From contig NZ_JBNPMC010000001.1 of assembly GCF_050313795.1 (NCBI RefSeq), positions 186,001 through 250,000 on the forward strand: a stretch of 64,000 nucleotides of DNA. The letters are read 5' to 3'. The notes under the pieces are model-generated. The model was given only the letters and a program-made list of their open reading frames with translations, was not told the origin of the DNA and did no database searches. Positions 25,250 through 33,530 of the stretch are shown in pieces. The position numbers and the translations under genes are program-made. The DNA is from CAMBRQ01 sp945870325 (GTDB taxonomy: Bacteria; Bacillota; Clostridia; Lachnospirales; Lachnospiraceae). Position 1 is the first letter of the stretch; the number at the start of each line of letters is the position of its first letter.

Positions 25250-26617
25250 TCAAATAGTGGGGATGTGTAACTCTTGCACAAACATCCCATCTTTCAGATA
25301 AGTGCGCATAGCACAGCCTCGGCATCGGGCTACGATGCGTCGATAGCTCGAAAGGCCGGTGCCATGGCTACTTCCTTTGGTGGTATAGCCTTTGCGGGCA
25401 AGGGCAGCCATATCTGGTGTGACATCGTAATTATTAGCTATGGCAAGATACAGTTGCTTTTCTTCCTGCAACAGCACCACACGAACAAGGCCATTTCTCT
25501 TTGCAGCAGCCTCGATAGCATTATCCAATAGGATGCCTACTGCCCGCAGTAGATCATCGGCGTCCATGGTCTGATCGCGATTTACAGGGCGAATAACCTC
25601 CAGTACACCCTTAATATGCTGCTGACGCATTTTTGCCAATTTTGTAGTTAACAGGCTACGCAGAGGATACAGCTCAATATTACTAAGTCCGTCCATCTGT
25701 GCAATCTCGTTGCCGAGCTTTTCATCAAAGTAGCCACTGGTTCGCTTCATAAACTCTTGGATACCAGCAAGATCGCCTTCCTGTGCCTGTAAAGTTAGAC
25801 CGGAGAACAGATTGGTGAAGTCATGACGAAATGCTCGAATTTCCTGTTGTAATTCTTCCAACAGAGCCATGTGTGCTTGCTGCTGGAGAATTGTTTCCTC
25901 CTGCGCTTTAATCCGATCCTGCCCTGCTGTATACATAGCGACAAACTGGATGCAGAAAAGTCCAACAATGATAAATGAAAAAATAAGAACGCCGTACTCG
26001 GCATTGGGGTCAATACCCGGAAAAAGGGTGTGCAAAATGGGCATCATGCACATTAAGCCATAACATATCAGAAAGGTTAACACGGCACGGGTGCGGCTGC
26101 GAAATAGTGCCGAGAAATAGCGGTAAAATTCCGAACGGCGAAGAATAAAAGATGCAAGCCATGCCACACCGATAGTGAGAGTATATGGAATATACAGGAG
26201 AACAAAAGCGAGAATATACTGACGGTCAAATAAGGGACTGTACCGTTCTACCACCAGTGCCATTACGCTATTGGATGTATTGCCAATAAAAGAGGCAAGC
26301 ACTGCCGCTGTGAAAGTATGAAGAAAGGGCATCCGAAATGTGTGTGCCAGTTGCCAACCCAAGAATAAGACCACTGGTGTATAAGTCACAATGTCAAAAG
26401 CTGACGCCATCTCAAGTTCATCATTTGCGCCCAAAAAATACAAGAGGATTGGCCATAAGAATCCTAACCACTGTAATACCTGACTAACAACGCAAAATAC
26501 CACCAATGGTCGTCCTTTTATTTTCTTCCCCAATATACCACAGGTTAGGATGAATAGTGCAATCGACATCATAACAAAGGTATATGCGGCGGTAAAAAGC
26601 CGAAAAGGTAATCCCAT
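25250..26617 (-). CDS. GHKL-type sensor histidine kinase (AgrC-like)
   Basis: 455 residues. The N-terminal half has six to seven membrane helices and no extracellular domain, as in peptide-sensing AgrC/ComD/BlpH kinases. A coiled linker (KAQEETILQQQAHMALLEEL) leads to the H-box EIRAFRHDFTNLFSGL, the N-box GILLDNAIEAA and the G-box SHGTGLSSYRRI. A D-box is not obvious, as usual for this class. It phosphorylates the LytTR regulator encoded next. The gene follows an HTH gene by 18 nt. The signal is unknown; the small peptide at 22822-22932 is a candidate. Confidence 0.92.
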   Translation of the reverse strand: MGLPFRLFTAAYTFVMMSIALFILTCGILGKKIKGRPLVVFCVVSQVLQWLGFLWPILLYFLGANDELEMASAFDIVTYTPVVLFLGWQLAHTFRMPFLHTFTAAVLASFIGNTSNSVMALVVERYSPLFDRQYILAFVLLYIPYTLTIGVAWLASFILRRSEFYRYFSALFRSRTRAVLTFLICYGLMCMMPILHTLFPGIDPNAEYGVLIFSFIIVGLFCIQFVAMYTAGQDRIKAQEETILQQQAHMALLEELQQEIRAFRHDFTNLFSGLTLQAQEGDLAGIQEFMKRTSGYFDEKLGNEIAQMDGLSNIELYPLRSLLTTKLAKMRQQHIKGVLEVIRPVNRDQTMDADDLLRAVGILLDNAIEAAAKRNGLVRVVLLQEEKQLYLAIANNYDVTPDMAALARKGYTTKGSSHGTGLSSYRRIVARCRGCAMRTYLKDGMFVQELHIPTI

Positions 26618-26635
26618 TATTTCACACTCCTATCT

Positions 26636-26824
26636 TCATTTTTTATCGATCTCTTTCGATTGTTTGTATCGTCTATCTGCGGGTTTGTCTGCATCCTTGG
26701 GAATTAGCCAGACACCAGCCATTTTGACGGAACCGGAGATTCGTCCATCGGTGCAATAGTAATTTATCTGTCGGGACGAAACGCCCCATTTTTCGCTTGC
26801 CTCTTTGAGCGTCATGTAATCCAT
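26636..26824 (-). CDS. Small helix-turn-helix (MerR/excisionase-like) protein
   Basis: 62 residues: MDYMTLKEASEKWGVSSRQINYYCTDGRI, then SVKMAGVWLIPKDADKPADRR. The winged-helix pattern TLKEASEKWGVSxRxINYY resembles the DNA-binding proteins common in clostridial conjugative elements. I chose the ATG at 26824 (GGAGG 7 nt upstream); a GTG two codons earlier is also possible. It is the first gene of the kinase/regulator operon and probably regulates it or the divergent XRE gene. Confidence 0.75.
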   Translation of the reverse strand: MDYMTLKEASEKWGVSSRQINYYCTDGRISGSVKMAGVWLIPKDADKPADRRYKQSKEIDKK

Positions 26825-26861
26825 GTTCACACCTCCAACAATCTACTCCATTATATTTCAT

Positions 26862-26873
26862 TTCTTCGAAGAA
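26862..26873. promoter_or_regulatory. Palindromic operator in the divergent promoter region
   Basis: TTCTTCGAAGAA is a perfect 12-bp palindrome in the 149-bp region between the HTH/kinase operon (minus) and the XRE gene (plus). A direct repeat TATATAG occurs at about 26896 and 26920 in the same interval. It is a plausible binding site for the XRE or HTH protein; the binding is inferred. Confidence 0.5.
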
Positions 26874-26973
26874 TACAAGAAATAAATAATGAATTATATA
26901 GGCCATCTATGGGAACTATATAGACATATTCAGAAAGAAAGGTGAACAGTAAAATGTAATAGGGTGAATCAAT

Positions 26974-27333
26974 ATGGCAAAACGACCAGTCAAAAAATAT
27001 GATTTTACGCCTTTTGGAAAGGCAATCAAATCGGCAAGAAACGAACAGAAGGAGTCCCGCAACAAAGTCGGGAATGAAATGTTTCTGTCTCCCCGCTATC
27101 TTGCCAATATCGAAAACAAAGGGCAGCATCCGAGTCTCCAGATTTTCTTTGAACTCGTGACCCGTTACCATATCTCCGTAGATCAGCTACTCTTTGGAGA
27201 CGCAACAGAGAGTAAGTCCACGGCACGCAGACAGCTTGATCCCTTGCTTGATGGAATGACCGAAGCTGAACTGAAAATCGTCATTGCCACCGCACAGGCT
27301 ATCTTGGATGCCAGAGCGGAGGAAGAAAAATGA
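26974..27333 (+). CDS. XRE family transcriptional regulator
   Basis: 119 residues. The helix-turn-helix lies at about 14-70 (GKAIKSARNEQKESRNKVGNEM, RYLANIENKGQHPSLQIFFELVTRYHISVDQLLF). The C-terminal part (LDPLLDGMTEAELKIVIATAQAILDA) is a helical dimerization-like region. It starts the plus-strand relaxase block. On Tn1549-like elements a gene of this kind precedes mobC and is thought to repress transfer or excision genes; that is inference. Confidence 0.85.
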   Translation: MAKRPVKKYDFTPFGKAIKSARNEQKESRNKVGNEMFLSPRYLANIENKGQHPSLQIFFELVTRYHISVDQLLFGDATESKSTARRQLDPLLDGMTEAELKIVIATAQAILDARAEEEK

Positions 27334-27399
27334 TGTGGTTGATGCAACTGAATAATGATTAGAAAACGCTATGAACGGATGCCGTTTGTAGCGTTTTTC

Positions 27400-27585
27400 T
27401 TTGCTTTCATGGTTGCCAAAGGCATGAGTTTCGGATTACTTAGGTACGGAGAGAGAAACGATAGCAAGCACAGCAAGCGAGTACCCGCTTGCGATTTTTG
27501 GCTTTAGGGAACCCTCCCCCTAAACCCGAAAAATGCTTGTTGGGAACATCCCAAACCCTGATACGAAAAGAGGCGAGATACCACG
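27400..27585 (+). other. Candidate oriT of the ICE
   Basis: The 250-nt gap between the XRE gene and mobC holds two inverted repeats: GCAAGCG/CGCTTGC (27473-27492) and TTTAGGG/CCCTAAA (27503-27524). They are followed by a G/C-poor strand-biased run to the mobC start. Position directly upstream of mobC and the relaxase, plus nested inverted repeats, is the usual arrangement for an origin of transfer. I do not see a recognisable nick-site consensus, so the call rests on location and symmetry. Confidence 0.45.
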
Positions 27586-27915
27586 ATGGCAAACCGAAAA
27601 CGGAATATCCAGGTGAAGTTCTATGTGACCGCCGAGGAAAAGGAACTGATGGAACAGAAGATGGCCCAGCTCCAGACAAAGCGGATCGGCGCCTACCTGC
27701 GGAAGATGGCGATTGACGGATATATCATCCAGGTGGACACCAGGGACATTAAGGAGATGAACAAACTTCTGTCCGCCATTGGCCGGAACATCAATCAGAT
27801 TGCCAAGCGGGTCAACGCCGGAGGCCCCACCTATCAGGCCGATATAGAGGAAATCCGGGAAAGGCTGGATCAGATATGGCAGTTACAAAGACGCATCCTA
27901 TTAAGTCAACGCTGA
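27586..27915 (+). CDS. MobC-like relaxosome accessory protein
   Basis: 109 residues. A ribbon-helix-helix-like N-terminus (KRNIQVKFYVTAEEKELMEQKMAQL) is followed by KEMNKLLSAIGRNINQIAKRVNAGG, the MobC-family signature, and a helical tail. It helps the relaxase open oriT. The last 40 nt overlap the relaxase gene. GAGGCGAG precedes the ATG. Confidence 0.88.
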   Translation: MANRKRNIQVKFYVTAEEKELMEQKMAQLQTKRIGAYLRKMAIDGYIIQVDTRDIKEMNKLLSAIGRNINQIAKRVNAGGPTYQADIEEIRERLDQIWQLQRRILLSQR

Positions 27916-29225
27916 AAGCGGCGATTGACTATATCTGCAACCCCGACAAGACGGATGGGAAACTGCTGGTGTCCTCCTTCGGCTGCGCCGCCGAGACCGC
28001 CGACATTGAATTTGAATGGACACGCCGCCATGCCATTGACAAGGGCACGCACCTAGGCCGCCACCTGATCCAAGCCTTTGAGCCAGGGGAGGTCACGCCA
28101 GAGGAAGCCCACCGGATCGGCATGGAACTGGCACGGGAGGTCCTGGGCGGCAAATATGAATTTGTCCTCACCACTCACATTGACAAGGATCACGTCCATA
28201 ATCACCTGATTTTCAATGCGGTCAGCTTCACCGATCACAAGCATTACCATTCCAACAAGCGCAGCTATCACGAGATACGCCGGGCCAGCGACCGGCTGTG
28301 CAAAGAACACGGCTTGTCCGTCATCGTCCCTGGCCGGGATAAGGGCAAGAGCTACATTGAGCATCAGGCCGCACAGAACGGCACCAGCTACAAGGCAAAG
28401 CTGAAAGCCGCCATCGACCGGCTGATCCCCGTATCCTCCAGCCTGGAAGATTTGCTTGCCCGGTTGCAGCGGGAAGGATACGAAATCAAGCGGGGAAAGT
28501 ATATCTCCGCCAGGGCGCCGGACCAGGAGAGGTTCACCCGGCTCAAAACCCTGGGCGCCGATTACACGGAAGCAGCCGTTGTCTCCCGCATTGCCGGAGG
28601 TCCCAGGCCCTCCAGACAGCCCCAACAGCGCAGCGGGAAGGTCAGCCTGCTCATTGACATTCAGAACAATATCAAGGCCCAGCAGAGTGCCGGATACCAG
28701 CGGTGGGCAACCATCGAGAATCTGAAACGGGCGGCCGCCACCATGAACTTTCTCACCGAACACGGCATCGGCAACTATGAGGAATTGGTGGAACGGTGTG
28801 ACGCCGTTGCCGCCGCCTCCATCCGTACCAGGGAAAGTCTGCGGGATACGGAACAGCGGATCGCCGACCTTGCCCTCCTGGGAAAGCAGATCGACACCTA
28901 CCGCAAGCTGAAACCTGTCTATGACCGATACAAGGCATCAAAGGACAAGGAAAAATTCCTGCGCGGCTTTGAGAGCGAGATTATCTTATTCGAGGCGGCC
29001 GCCAGGGAAATCAAAAAGGCCGGGCTCACCAAACTTCCTTCCTCCGATAAGGTGAAAGCAGAATTGGACGGACTCTCCGCCCGCAAGACCGCCCTGCAAA
29101 CGGAACTTCGGAAAATACGGCGGGAGGAAAAGGAATATGACACCCTCCGCCAGAATGTGGACGCCCTGCTGGAAAGGCCGAAGGAACAGGAACAGCAGCG
29201 GCAGCGGAGCAACGACTTGGAGTAA
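27876..29225 (+). CDS. Relaxase (MOBP, VirD2/TraI-like) of the ICE
   Basis: 449 residues. The N-terminal nuclease domain carries a Tyr in the first motif (AAIDYICNPDK) and the metal-binding histidine triad HIDKDHVHNHLIFN. The region to about residue 230 is the relaxase core (KSYIEHQAAQNGTSYKAKL). The rest is a charged helical region with coiled coils and a Gln-rich end (KEQEQQRQRSNDLE). It nicks oriT and pilots the strand through the VirD4/VirB4 channel. Overlapping mobC implies one transcript. Most other transfer genes are on the opposite strand. Confidence 0.92.
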   Translation: MAVTKTHPIKSTLKAAIDYICNPDKTDGKLLVSSFGCAAETADIEFEWTRRHAIDKGTHLGRHLIQAFEPGEVTPEEAHRIGMELAREVLGGKYEFVLTTHIDKDHVHNHLIFNAVSFTDHKHYHSNKRSYHEIRRASDRLCKEHGLSVIVPGRDKGKSYIEHQAAQNGTSYKAKLKAAIDRLIPVSSSLEDLLARLQREGYEIKRGKYISARAPDQERFTRLKTLGADYTEAAVVSRIAGGPRPSRQPQQRSGKVSLLIDIQNNIKAQQSAGYQRWATIENLKRAAATMNFLTEHGIGNYEELVERCDAVAAASIRTRESLRDTEQRIADLALLGKQIDTYRKLKPVYDRYKASKDKEKFLRGFESEIILFEAAAREIKKAGLTKLPSSDKVKAELDGLSARKTALQTELRKIRREEKEYDTLRQNVDALLERPKEQEQQRQRSNDLE

Positions 29226-29317
29226 CGGGGATTGGGCGCTTTTTACAGTCTTTGCAAAACCCCTGGGCGCATGGTTATCCGGCTGATATAATGGAACCAG
29301 GAATGGAGGTGCTGACT

Positions 29318-29671
29318 GTGACGAAATCCGAAGTAATCAAAGAGTTTTTCAAAAAGAGCGTGCTGCCCGTGGCGGTGGCGGCTTTGCTGTACTGCATTTT
29401 CAAATCCGCCTGCACAAAAGATGGAGTCACCGACTATGTATGGCTGTTCATCCTTTGCGGCCTGCCTTTTGGTATCCCACGGATGTTTGCCTGGTTCGTG
29501 CCCGGCGGCTCTTTGGGAACCGCCCTTCCGTTGTTTCTGCTGAACTTTATTATTGGCGGAGTGATCGGCGGTTTCGTCCTGGTCTGGCGACTGCTGGTGG
29601 CTGCCTGGTATATTCCCTTGACCATCTATCGACTGTTCATAACAAGAGGGACTTCCTATATTCCAGAATAG
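29318..29671 (+). CDS. Small membrane protein (DUF6050-like)
   Basis: 117 residues with about three membrane helices (SVLPVAVAALLYCIFKSA; YVWLFILCGLPFGIPRMF; LPLFLLNFIIGGVIGGFVLVWRLLVAAWYI). I chose a GTG start at 29318, 8 nt after GGAGG; two upstream ATGs overlap that site. It follows the relaxase gene on the same strand. Similar small proteins are common next to the relaxase in Tn1549-type elements. The function is unknown. Confidence 0.65.
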   Translation: MTKSEVIKEFFKKSVLPVAVAALLYCIFKSACTKDGVTDYVWLFILCGLPFGIPRMFAWFVPGGSLGTALPLFLLNFIIGGVIGGFVLVWRLLVAAWYIPLTIYRLFITRGTSYIPE

Positions 29672-29739
29672 CACTATGGAAATGTGGAAAACGGCCGCTC
29701 CACCGATGGAAAACAAATATTTACGACCTGATGGAAAAG

Positions 29740-29830
29740 CTGTCAGCTTTCCCACAGCCCGCAAACACTGTTTCCCACAGCGCCGCCCCTTTGACCGTTT
29801 ACACACATTCCCACAGCGCCTACTACTGCT
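29740..29830 (+). repeat. Three short direct repeats TTCCCACAGC
   Basis: TTCCCACAGC occurs three times (near 29750, 29773 and 29809), the first two within 23 nt, in an otherwise gene-poor 170-nt gap. A related pattern, ATGGAAAA/GTGGAAAA, occurs three times just upstream. They could be iterons, protein-binding sites, or part of a small frame (61 codons from 29676) without a ribosome binding site. Confidence 0.35.
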
Positions 29831-29836
29831 ACTGAA

Positions 29837-29878
29837 AATGAGCGCCATCACCGAAAGATGATGGCGCTCATTCTTTTT
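29837..29878 (+). terminator. Terminator of the relaxase block
   Basis: GAGCGCCATCA/TGATGGCGCTC stem with 8-nt loop and TTCTTTTT tail. It also overlaps the stop of the minus-strand SLOG gene, so it may serve both strands. Confidence 0.85.
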
Positions 29879-30353
29879 CTCCGTATCCTTCCCCAGCAAG
29901 ATTTAGTATATTCTTTTTTTCTTTCTGCGCATAGCGCATGGTCTGATAAGCTCCGCCGCCTGTATGGTCCACATAGAATACAACGAGATCGCTTCGCTTC
30001 ACCATCTGCCGGTTGCGAATTTGAAAAGCGCCTTTTGGATGGCTGCTGGCCGCGCTGCCGCATATCTCGATTTCATCATAATAGGTTTCAAAGTTTTCCA
30101 TATTGTTGCGCAGCTCCGCCGTGGGATATGGCAGTATCCAAATCAAGGAACTGTTGTCATCCCGAACAAGTCGCTGCTGGCGTTTGACAGCGGAGGAAAC
30201 GATCTGGTCAAAATCTCCGTCCCGTCCGACCAGGAACTCCACATACTCCTTTTCCAAAAGCAGCGCATGAACCAGCGCCTCCACACGATCCTCCGCCTCA
30301 CGAAACTCCGGGATGATCCGGTGTCCAAAAAAACTAACAGTAAATATGTTCAC
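29868..30353 (-). CDS. SLOG-family (DUF1273-like) nucleotide-binding protein
   Basis: 161 residues from a GTG at 30353 (VNIFTVSFFGHR). The FFGHR motif, the acidic GRDGDFDQIVSSAVKR segment and the late SDLVVFYVDHTGGGAYQTMRYA strand-loop fit the Rossmann-like SLOG superfamily, whose members bind nucleotide ligands. A GGAGGG site lies far upstream and instead serves a short reading frame whose TGA overlaps the GTG, suggesting coupled translation. Its role on the element is unknown. Confidence 0.65.
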   Translation of the reverse strand: MNIFTVSFFGHRIIPEFREAEDRVEALVHALLLEKEYVEFLVGRDGDFDQIVSSAVKRQQRLVRDDNSSLIWILPYPTAELRNNMENFETYYDEIEICGSAASSHPKGAFQIRNRQMVKRSDLVVFYVDHTGGGAYQTMRYAQKEKKNILNLAGEGYGEKE

Positions 30354-30510
30354 GGTTCTATCTTCGCCATTTTCAAGCCAGTCCCTCCAACAAAGTAAAC
30401 AATCCACTTCTTATTATATACACACATTGACTTAAAGTAAATAATCATTTAATTGGTATCAATTATAATTTACCTGTTTTGTTGGTAGCATAATATCAGG
30501 AGGTGATATT

Positions 30511-30741
30511 ATGCAAACGGAGTTTCCAGAACGCTATATCACTTTGGGCTTGAAGATCGCATATTACAGAAAAAAGGCGGGGATGACACAGGAGGTCCTT
30601 GCGGAGAGGATCGGGAAAAGTGTCAACTTCGTTGGTCAGGTAGAAGGAACAGGTACGGTTCGTGGCGTATCTCTTGAAACATTGTTCAAGATCGCCCAAG
30701 TGCTGAAAATCCCGCCCTCCAAGCTGTTAGAGGATGACTGA
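30511..30741 (+). CDS. Small XRE family regulator
   Basis: 76 residues, almost only a helix-turn-helix: LGLKIAYYRKKAGMTQEVLAERIGKSVNFVGQVEG, then SLETLFKIAQVLKIPPSKLLED. AGGAGG lies 6 nt before the ATG at 30511. It diverges from the SLOG gene; the AT-rich 100-nt interval (30410-30510) presumably contains both promoters. It is followed by its own terminator. Confidence 0.85.
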   Translation: MQTEFPERYITLGLKIAYYRKKAGMTQEVLAERIGKSVNFVGQVEGTGTVRGVSLETLFKIAQVLKIPPSKLLEDD

Positions 30742-30771
30742 TCGACTGCGACGCAGCCAGAACAAAAAAAG

Positions 30772-30824
30772 AATGGGAGCGCCAACCTCGGATAACTGCA
30801 TCCGATGTTGACGCTCCCATTTTG
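30772..30824 (+). terminator. Hairpin/terminator after the small XRE gene
   Basis: AATGGGAGCG and CGCTCCCATT arms around an inner stem (CGGAT/ATCCG), followed by TTTGC on the plus strand, 30 nt after the stop. Confidence 0.7.
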
Positions 30825-30948
30825 CTTGATAAAAGGTGAAAATCCGGCGTTTTTCCTATGCAGAAACGCCCTGCCGCTCCACATGGGAAATCATACTGCC
30901 CCTACACGGAAAAGCCGTCACAGCCGGTTTCTTTGACTGTTTTGAACC

Positions 30949-31125
30949 CTAATTCCCGCACTTTTTGGAACGGAGGGAAAGATAGTGCGGACAGGACAAC
31001 ACCACCGCCCGGAAACTCTGCTTGCAGGGATGGATACAGCCCTTGCATAGCTTGTTATACTGGCGTCTGCCGTTCTCGCCCAGGAAGAACGCCCATTCCA
31101 GACGCCATTTCTTGCTCCGGCTCAT
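30949..31125 (-). CDS. 58-residue Cys-containing transposon protein
   Basis: MSRSKKWRLEWAFFLGENGR, then a Cys arrangement CKGCIHPCKQSF…VLSC suited to bind a metal, and a basic tail. The ATG overlaps the stop of the ArdA-fusion gene (TTATGA), so translation is coupled. Small proteins of this look end the transfer operon in many Tn1549-type elements. Function unknown; possibly DNA binding through a zinc knuckle. Confidence 0.65.
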   Translation of the reverse strand: MSRSKKWRLEWAFFLGENGRRQYNKLCKGCIHPCKQSFRAVVLSCPHYLSLRSKKCGN

Positions 31126-32981
31126 AAGTCGCCCAGCTCCGGGGGCTTCTTCTGCGGGGCAGGCTTGTCCGGGCTTTTCCGTTCCGCGCACTCCCGTTTT
31201 GCGTCCTCCAGTCGCTCCCGGATGGAAGGCTTTTTCTCCGGCGTGGTCCTGCGCGCCTCGGTCTGGGCTTTCTCCAATTCCTCACCACGGCGGCCGTTGT
31301 TGATGATCCCGTCGATCATGCCGTAGTCATCCTCCAGGGTCATTTCCGCCGTGCGCAGCGGGTTTTCCGGCTCCACGGGAACGGATACGATCTGCCCGTT
31401 GATGCTGGCGAACAGCTCCGGCCGCTTGAATTGCTCGGTGTATTTCTGGATCATGTCCGGGGGCAGGGACGCAAAACTCTCCGGCCCCAGGCCCACCACC
31501 AAGAAGGTGCCTGCCACAATGTCGTAAATCTCCCCATGCTCGTCCCGGAGAGAGCGGTTCAGGTCCAGACCGATGAGCTTGCCCTCATCGTTCAGCACCA
31601 GCCCCACCGGATCGTCAAAGGGATAGGAGGCGGCAATGTCGCCGCCCACCTCCGCTTGCAGCGCATGGAGGCCGGGGTCGATTTCCTTCACATAGGGTTC
31701 CTTCATGGGCTCCACCACCAGGACAGTCAACTTCTCCGGCGCGGTATGTTCGGGTGCGTCTCCGCTGGGGATGGCAAAGGCGCGGCTGCCGTTGGCCATG
31801 ATGAGATACTTTCCGTCCTCGGACTCGTGGTGAAAACCGTATCCAGCCGCCTCCATCTGTTCCCGGCTCATATCCGTCACATGGAAGGTGCCCCTGGGAG
31901 TCCGCACCGTCTCGCCGGTCTCTCGGTCATCCGGGGTGGGCGCCGCTTGCTGCCCGTACAACTCCGCTTCATACTCCCGGTTTGCCTGCTCCGCAAAGGA
32001 CAGCATCTCGTCCACATGGGACTGATCCGGGTTTTCAATGGCCTCCCGGATCGCCTGGGGGTCCACATCCAGAAATTCCTCATAGCCGGTGGCGTCCTTG
32101 AACTTCTCGATCTCCGAAGGCAGATAGTCCTCCTGGGTCTGCCCCAGGGCGGCCAGTTTCTCGTCCAGGGCGGAGATGCGCCCGGCCATCAGGTTTTCGT
32201 AGATTTCTTCCTTTGCCGCGTGTTCCTCCGGGTGCTCGGCGGCATACTGCGGATCGTTCTGCCGGAAAAACTCGTCCATATCGTAGGCAAGGTCCATGGC
32301 CCATTCCGAAATTTCTTCTTCGGGGATGTCATCCTGGAAGGTCATTACCCGGTATTCCTCCGGGATGCTACCGCGCTCACCATCGTAATACTCATGGAAG
32401 CTGTCCCCGGTATCCCGCACATAGCCCAGGTCGGTGAACTGGCCGCTTTCCTCCAGGGCGATGTCCCGCCCGTAGGCTTCATAGTCGATGTAATTGCGCA
32501 GATGCTCCGGCACCTGCATGGCGTCCAGTTCCTCGATATAATACCGGCCCAGATCATCGTGGTCATGGATGTCGGGGTAAACATCGTAACAGTCCAGGTT
32601 TTCCGTCAGGTTGATAAGCTCCTGGATGCTGCCCGTGTGATCGCCGATCTCCATAGCCGCCTGAAACCGCTCATATTCATCCTGGCTCATATCATCCAGT
32701 TTGGAAGCCAGGTAGTTCAGCTCGTCCAGGTTTGCATACTCACCCAGCAGGTCATAGAGGCCGTCCACATAGCAGTCGTAGTCCGTGATGAACCATTCCT
32801 CATAGGTCTGCCCGAAGTCGTCCTTCGCACCGATCCCGATACGCTCAAAGACCTTTTTCAGTTCCTCCGCCGTGGTGGGGAACTTCACCCATTCGCCCAC
32901 AAGGGCACCCTCGTTATATTTGCCCAGGTTGGTGATGAAAGCGGCAAAGGGATAATCTTTGTCATAGTCATAATGGGGCAT
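31122..32981 (-). CDS. ArdA antirestriction domain fused to DUF3846 and DUF4316-like parts
   Basis: 619 residues. Residues 1-170 form an ArdA-type antirestriction domain, acidic and DNA-mimicking (FAAFITNLGKYNEGALVGEWVKFP, EEWFITDYDCYVDGLYDLLGEYANLDELN). A long acidic middle follows, then a DUF3846 region at about 405-520 (KLTVLVVEPMKEPYVKEID, GLDLNRSLRDEHGEIYDIVAGTFLVVG). The end has AEMTLEDDYGMIDGIIN and the basic tail KKPSIRERLEDAK. ArdA blocks type I restriction of the incoming strand. The tail is shared with two other proteins of the element. Confidence 0.85.
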   Translation of the reverse strand: MPHYDYDKDYPFAAFITNLGKYNEGALVGEWVKFPTTAEELKKVFERIGIGAKDDFGQTYEEWFITDYDCYVDGLYDLLGEYANLDELNYLASKLDDMSQDEYERFQAAMEIGDHTGSIQELINLTENLDCYDVYPDIHDHDDLGRYYIEELDAMQVPEHLRNYIDYEAYGRDIALEESGQFTDLGYVRDTGDSFHEYYDGERGSIPEEYRVMTFQDDIPEEEISEWAMDLAYDMDEFFRQNDPQYAAEHPEEHAAKEEIYENLMAGRISALDEKLAALGQTQEDYLPSEIEKFKDATGYEEFLDVDPQAIREAIENPDQSHVDEMLSFAEQANREYEAELYGQQAAPTPDDRETGETVRTPRGTFHVTDMSREQMEAAGYGFHHESEDGKYLIMANGSRAFAIPSGDAPEHTAPEKLTVLVVEPMKEPYVKEIDPGLHALQAEVGGDIAASYPFDDPVGLVLNDEGKLIGLDLNRSLRDEHGEIYDIVAGTFLVVGLGPESFASLPPDMIQKYTEQFKRPELFASINGQIVSVPVEPENPLRTAEMTLEDDYGMIDGIINNGRRGEELEKAQTEARRTTPEKKPSIRERLEDAKRECAERKSPDKPAPQKKPPELGDL

Positions 32982-32993
32982 AACGACACCTCC

Positions 32994-33530
32994 TTACAGT
33001 TCCGGCGCAGACTTTTCCCGATGGGGCTGCGCCTTGCTCTGATTGGCACATTCCTTCCGGCTCTGCTCCAGCCGCTCCTTGATGGAGGGCTTTTTCTCCG
33101 TCTGCCTCTCCCTGGGACGCTCATGCTCCCACTCGTCGCCGGAAAGGGTGAGATACCCTTTACTGGTGAAGCACCCCTGTTCCTCCCGCATGGCGTGGTT
33201 GCCGAAAGGAACGGGATCAATGGCGTCCAGCAGCTCCGGGGGCAGAAGGACATCCAAATGCTGCGCCAGATAGCGCCAGCCCACATCCTCCACCTTGCTG
33301 ATGTTGGGCTCCAGAATGAAATACTCGGTATTCGCGGGAAACTCCCGGAACTGCTCCAGGGTGGTCAGTCGGAAGGGAGACTCCTGGACAGTGGCCAGGA
33401 GGTCACGGTCCTCCGGGGAAAGTCCGGCAAGCGCCTGGGCCGCTGCCTCCAGTTCGCTTGCGTCACCGCCTGCGGGGAGCAGCGGCTTCAAATGCTCCAT
33501 GAAGTTGACCTCGGTTTTACTTTTTGCCAT
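32994..33530 (-). CDS. Conserved 178-residue protein of the transfer region
   Basis: Starts MAKSKTEVNFMEHLKPLLPAG at 33530 with AAAGGATGG upstream; the longer open frame runs into topoisomerase sequence. The middle (SPEDRDLLATVQESPFRLTTLEQFREFPANTEYFILEP, DVLLPPELLDAIDPVPFGNHA) is conserved-looking but unknown to me. The C-terminus carries KKPSIKERLEQSRKECANQ followed by basic residues and SAPEL. It overlaps the topoisomerase stop by 14 nt and precedes the ArdA fusion by 12 nt, so it is part of the transfer operon. Confidence 0.7.
   Translation of the reverse strand: MAKSKTEVNFMEHLKPLLPAGGDASELEAAAQALAGLSPEDRDLLATVQESPFRLTTLEQFREFPANTEYFILEPNISKVEDVGWRYLAQHLDVLLPPELLDAIDPVPFGNHAMREEQGCFTSKGYLTLSGDEWEHERPRERQTEKKPSIKERLEQSRKECANQSKAQPHREKSAPEL

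Noticed and set aside
29676..29861. 61-codon frame with repeated FPxAR/FPQR
   Set aside because: No ribosome binding site; the apparent repeats come from the DNA repeats listed separately.
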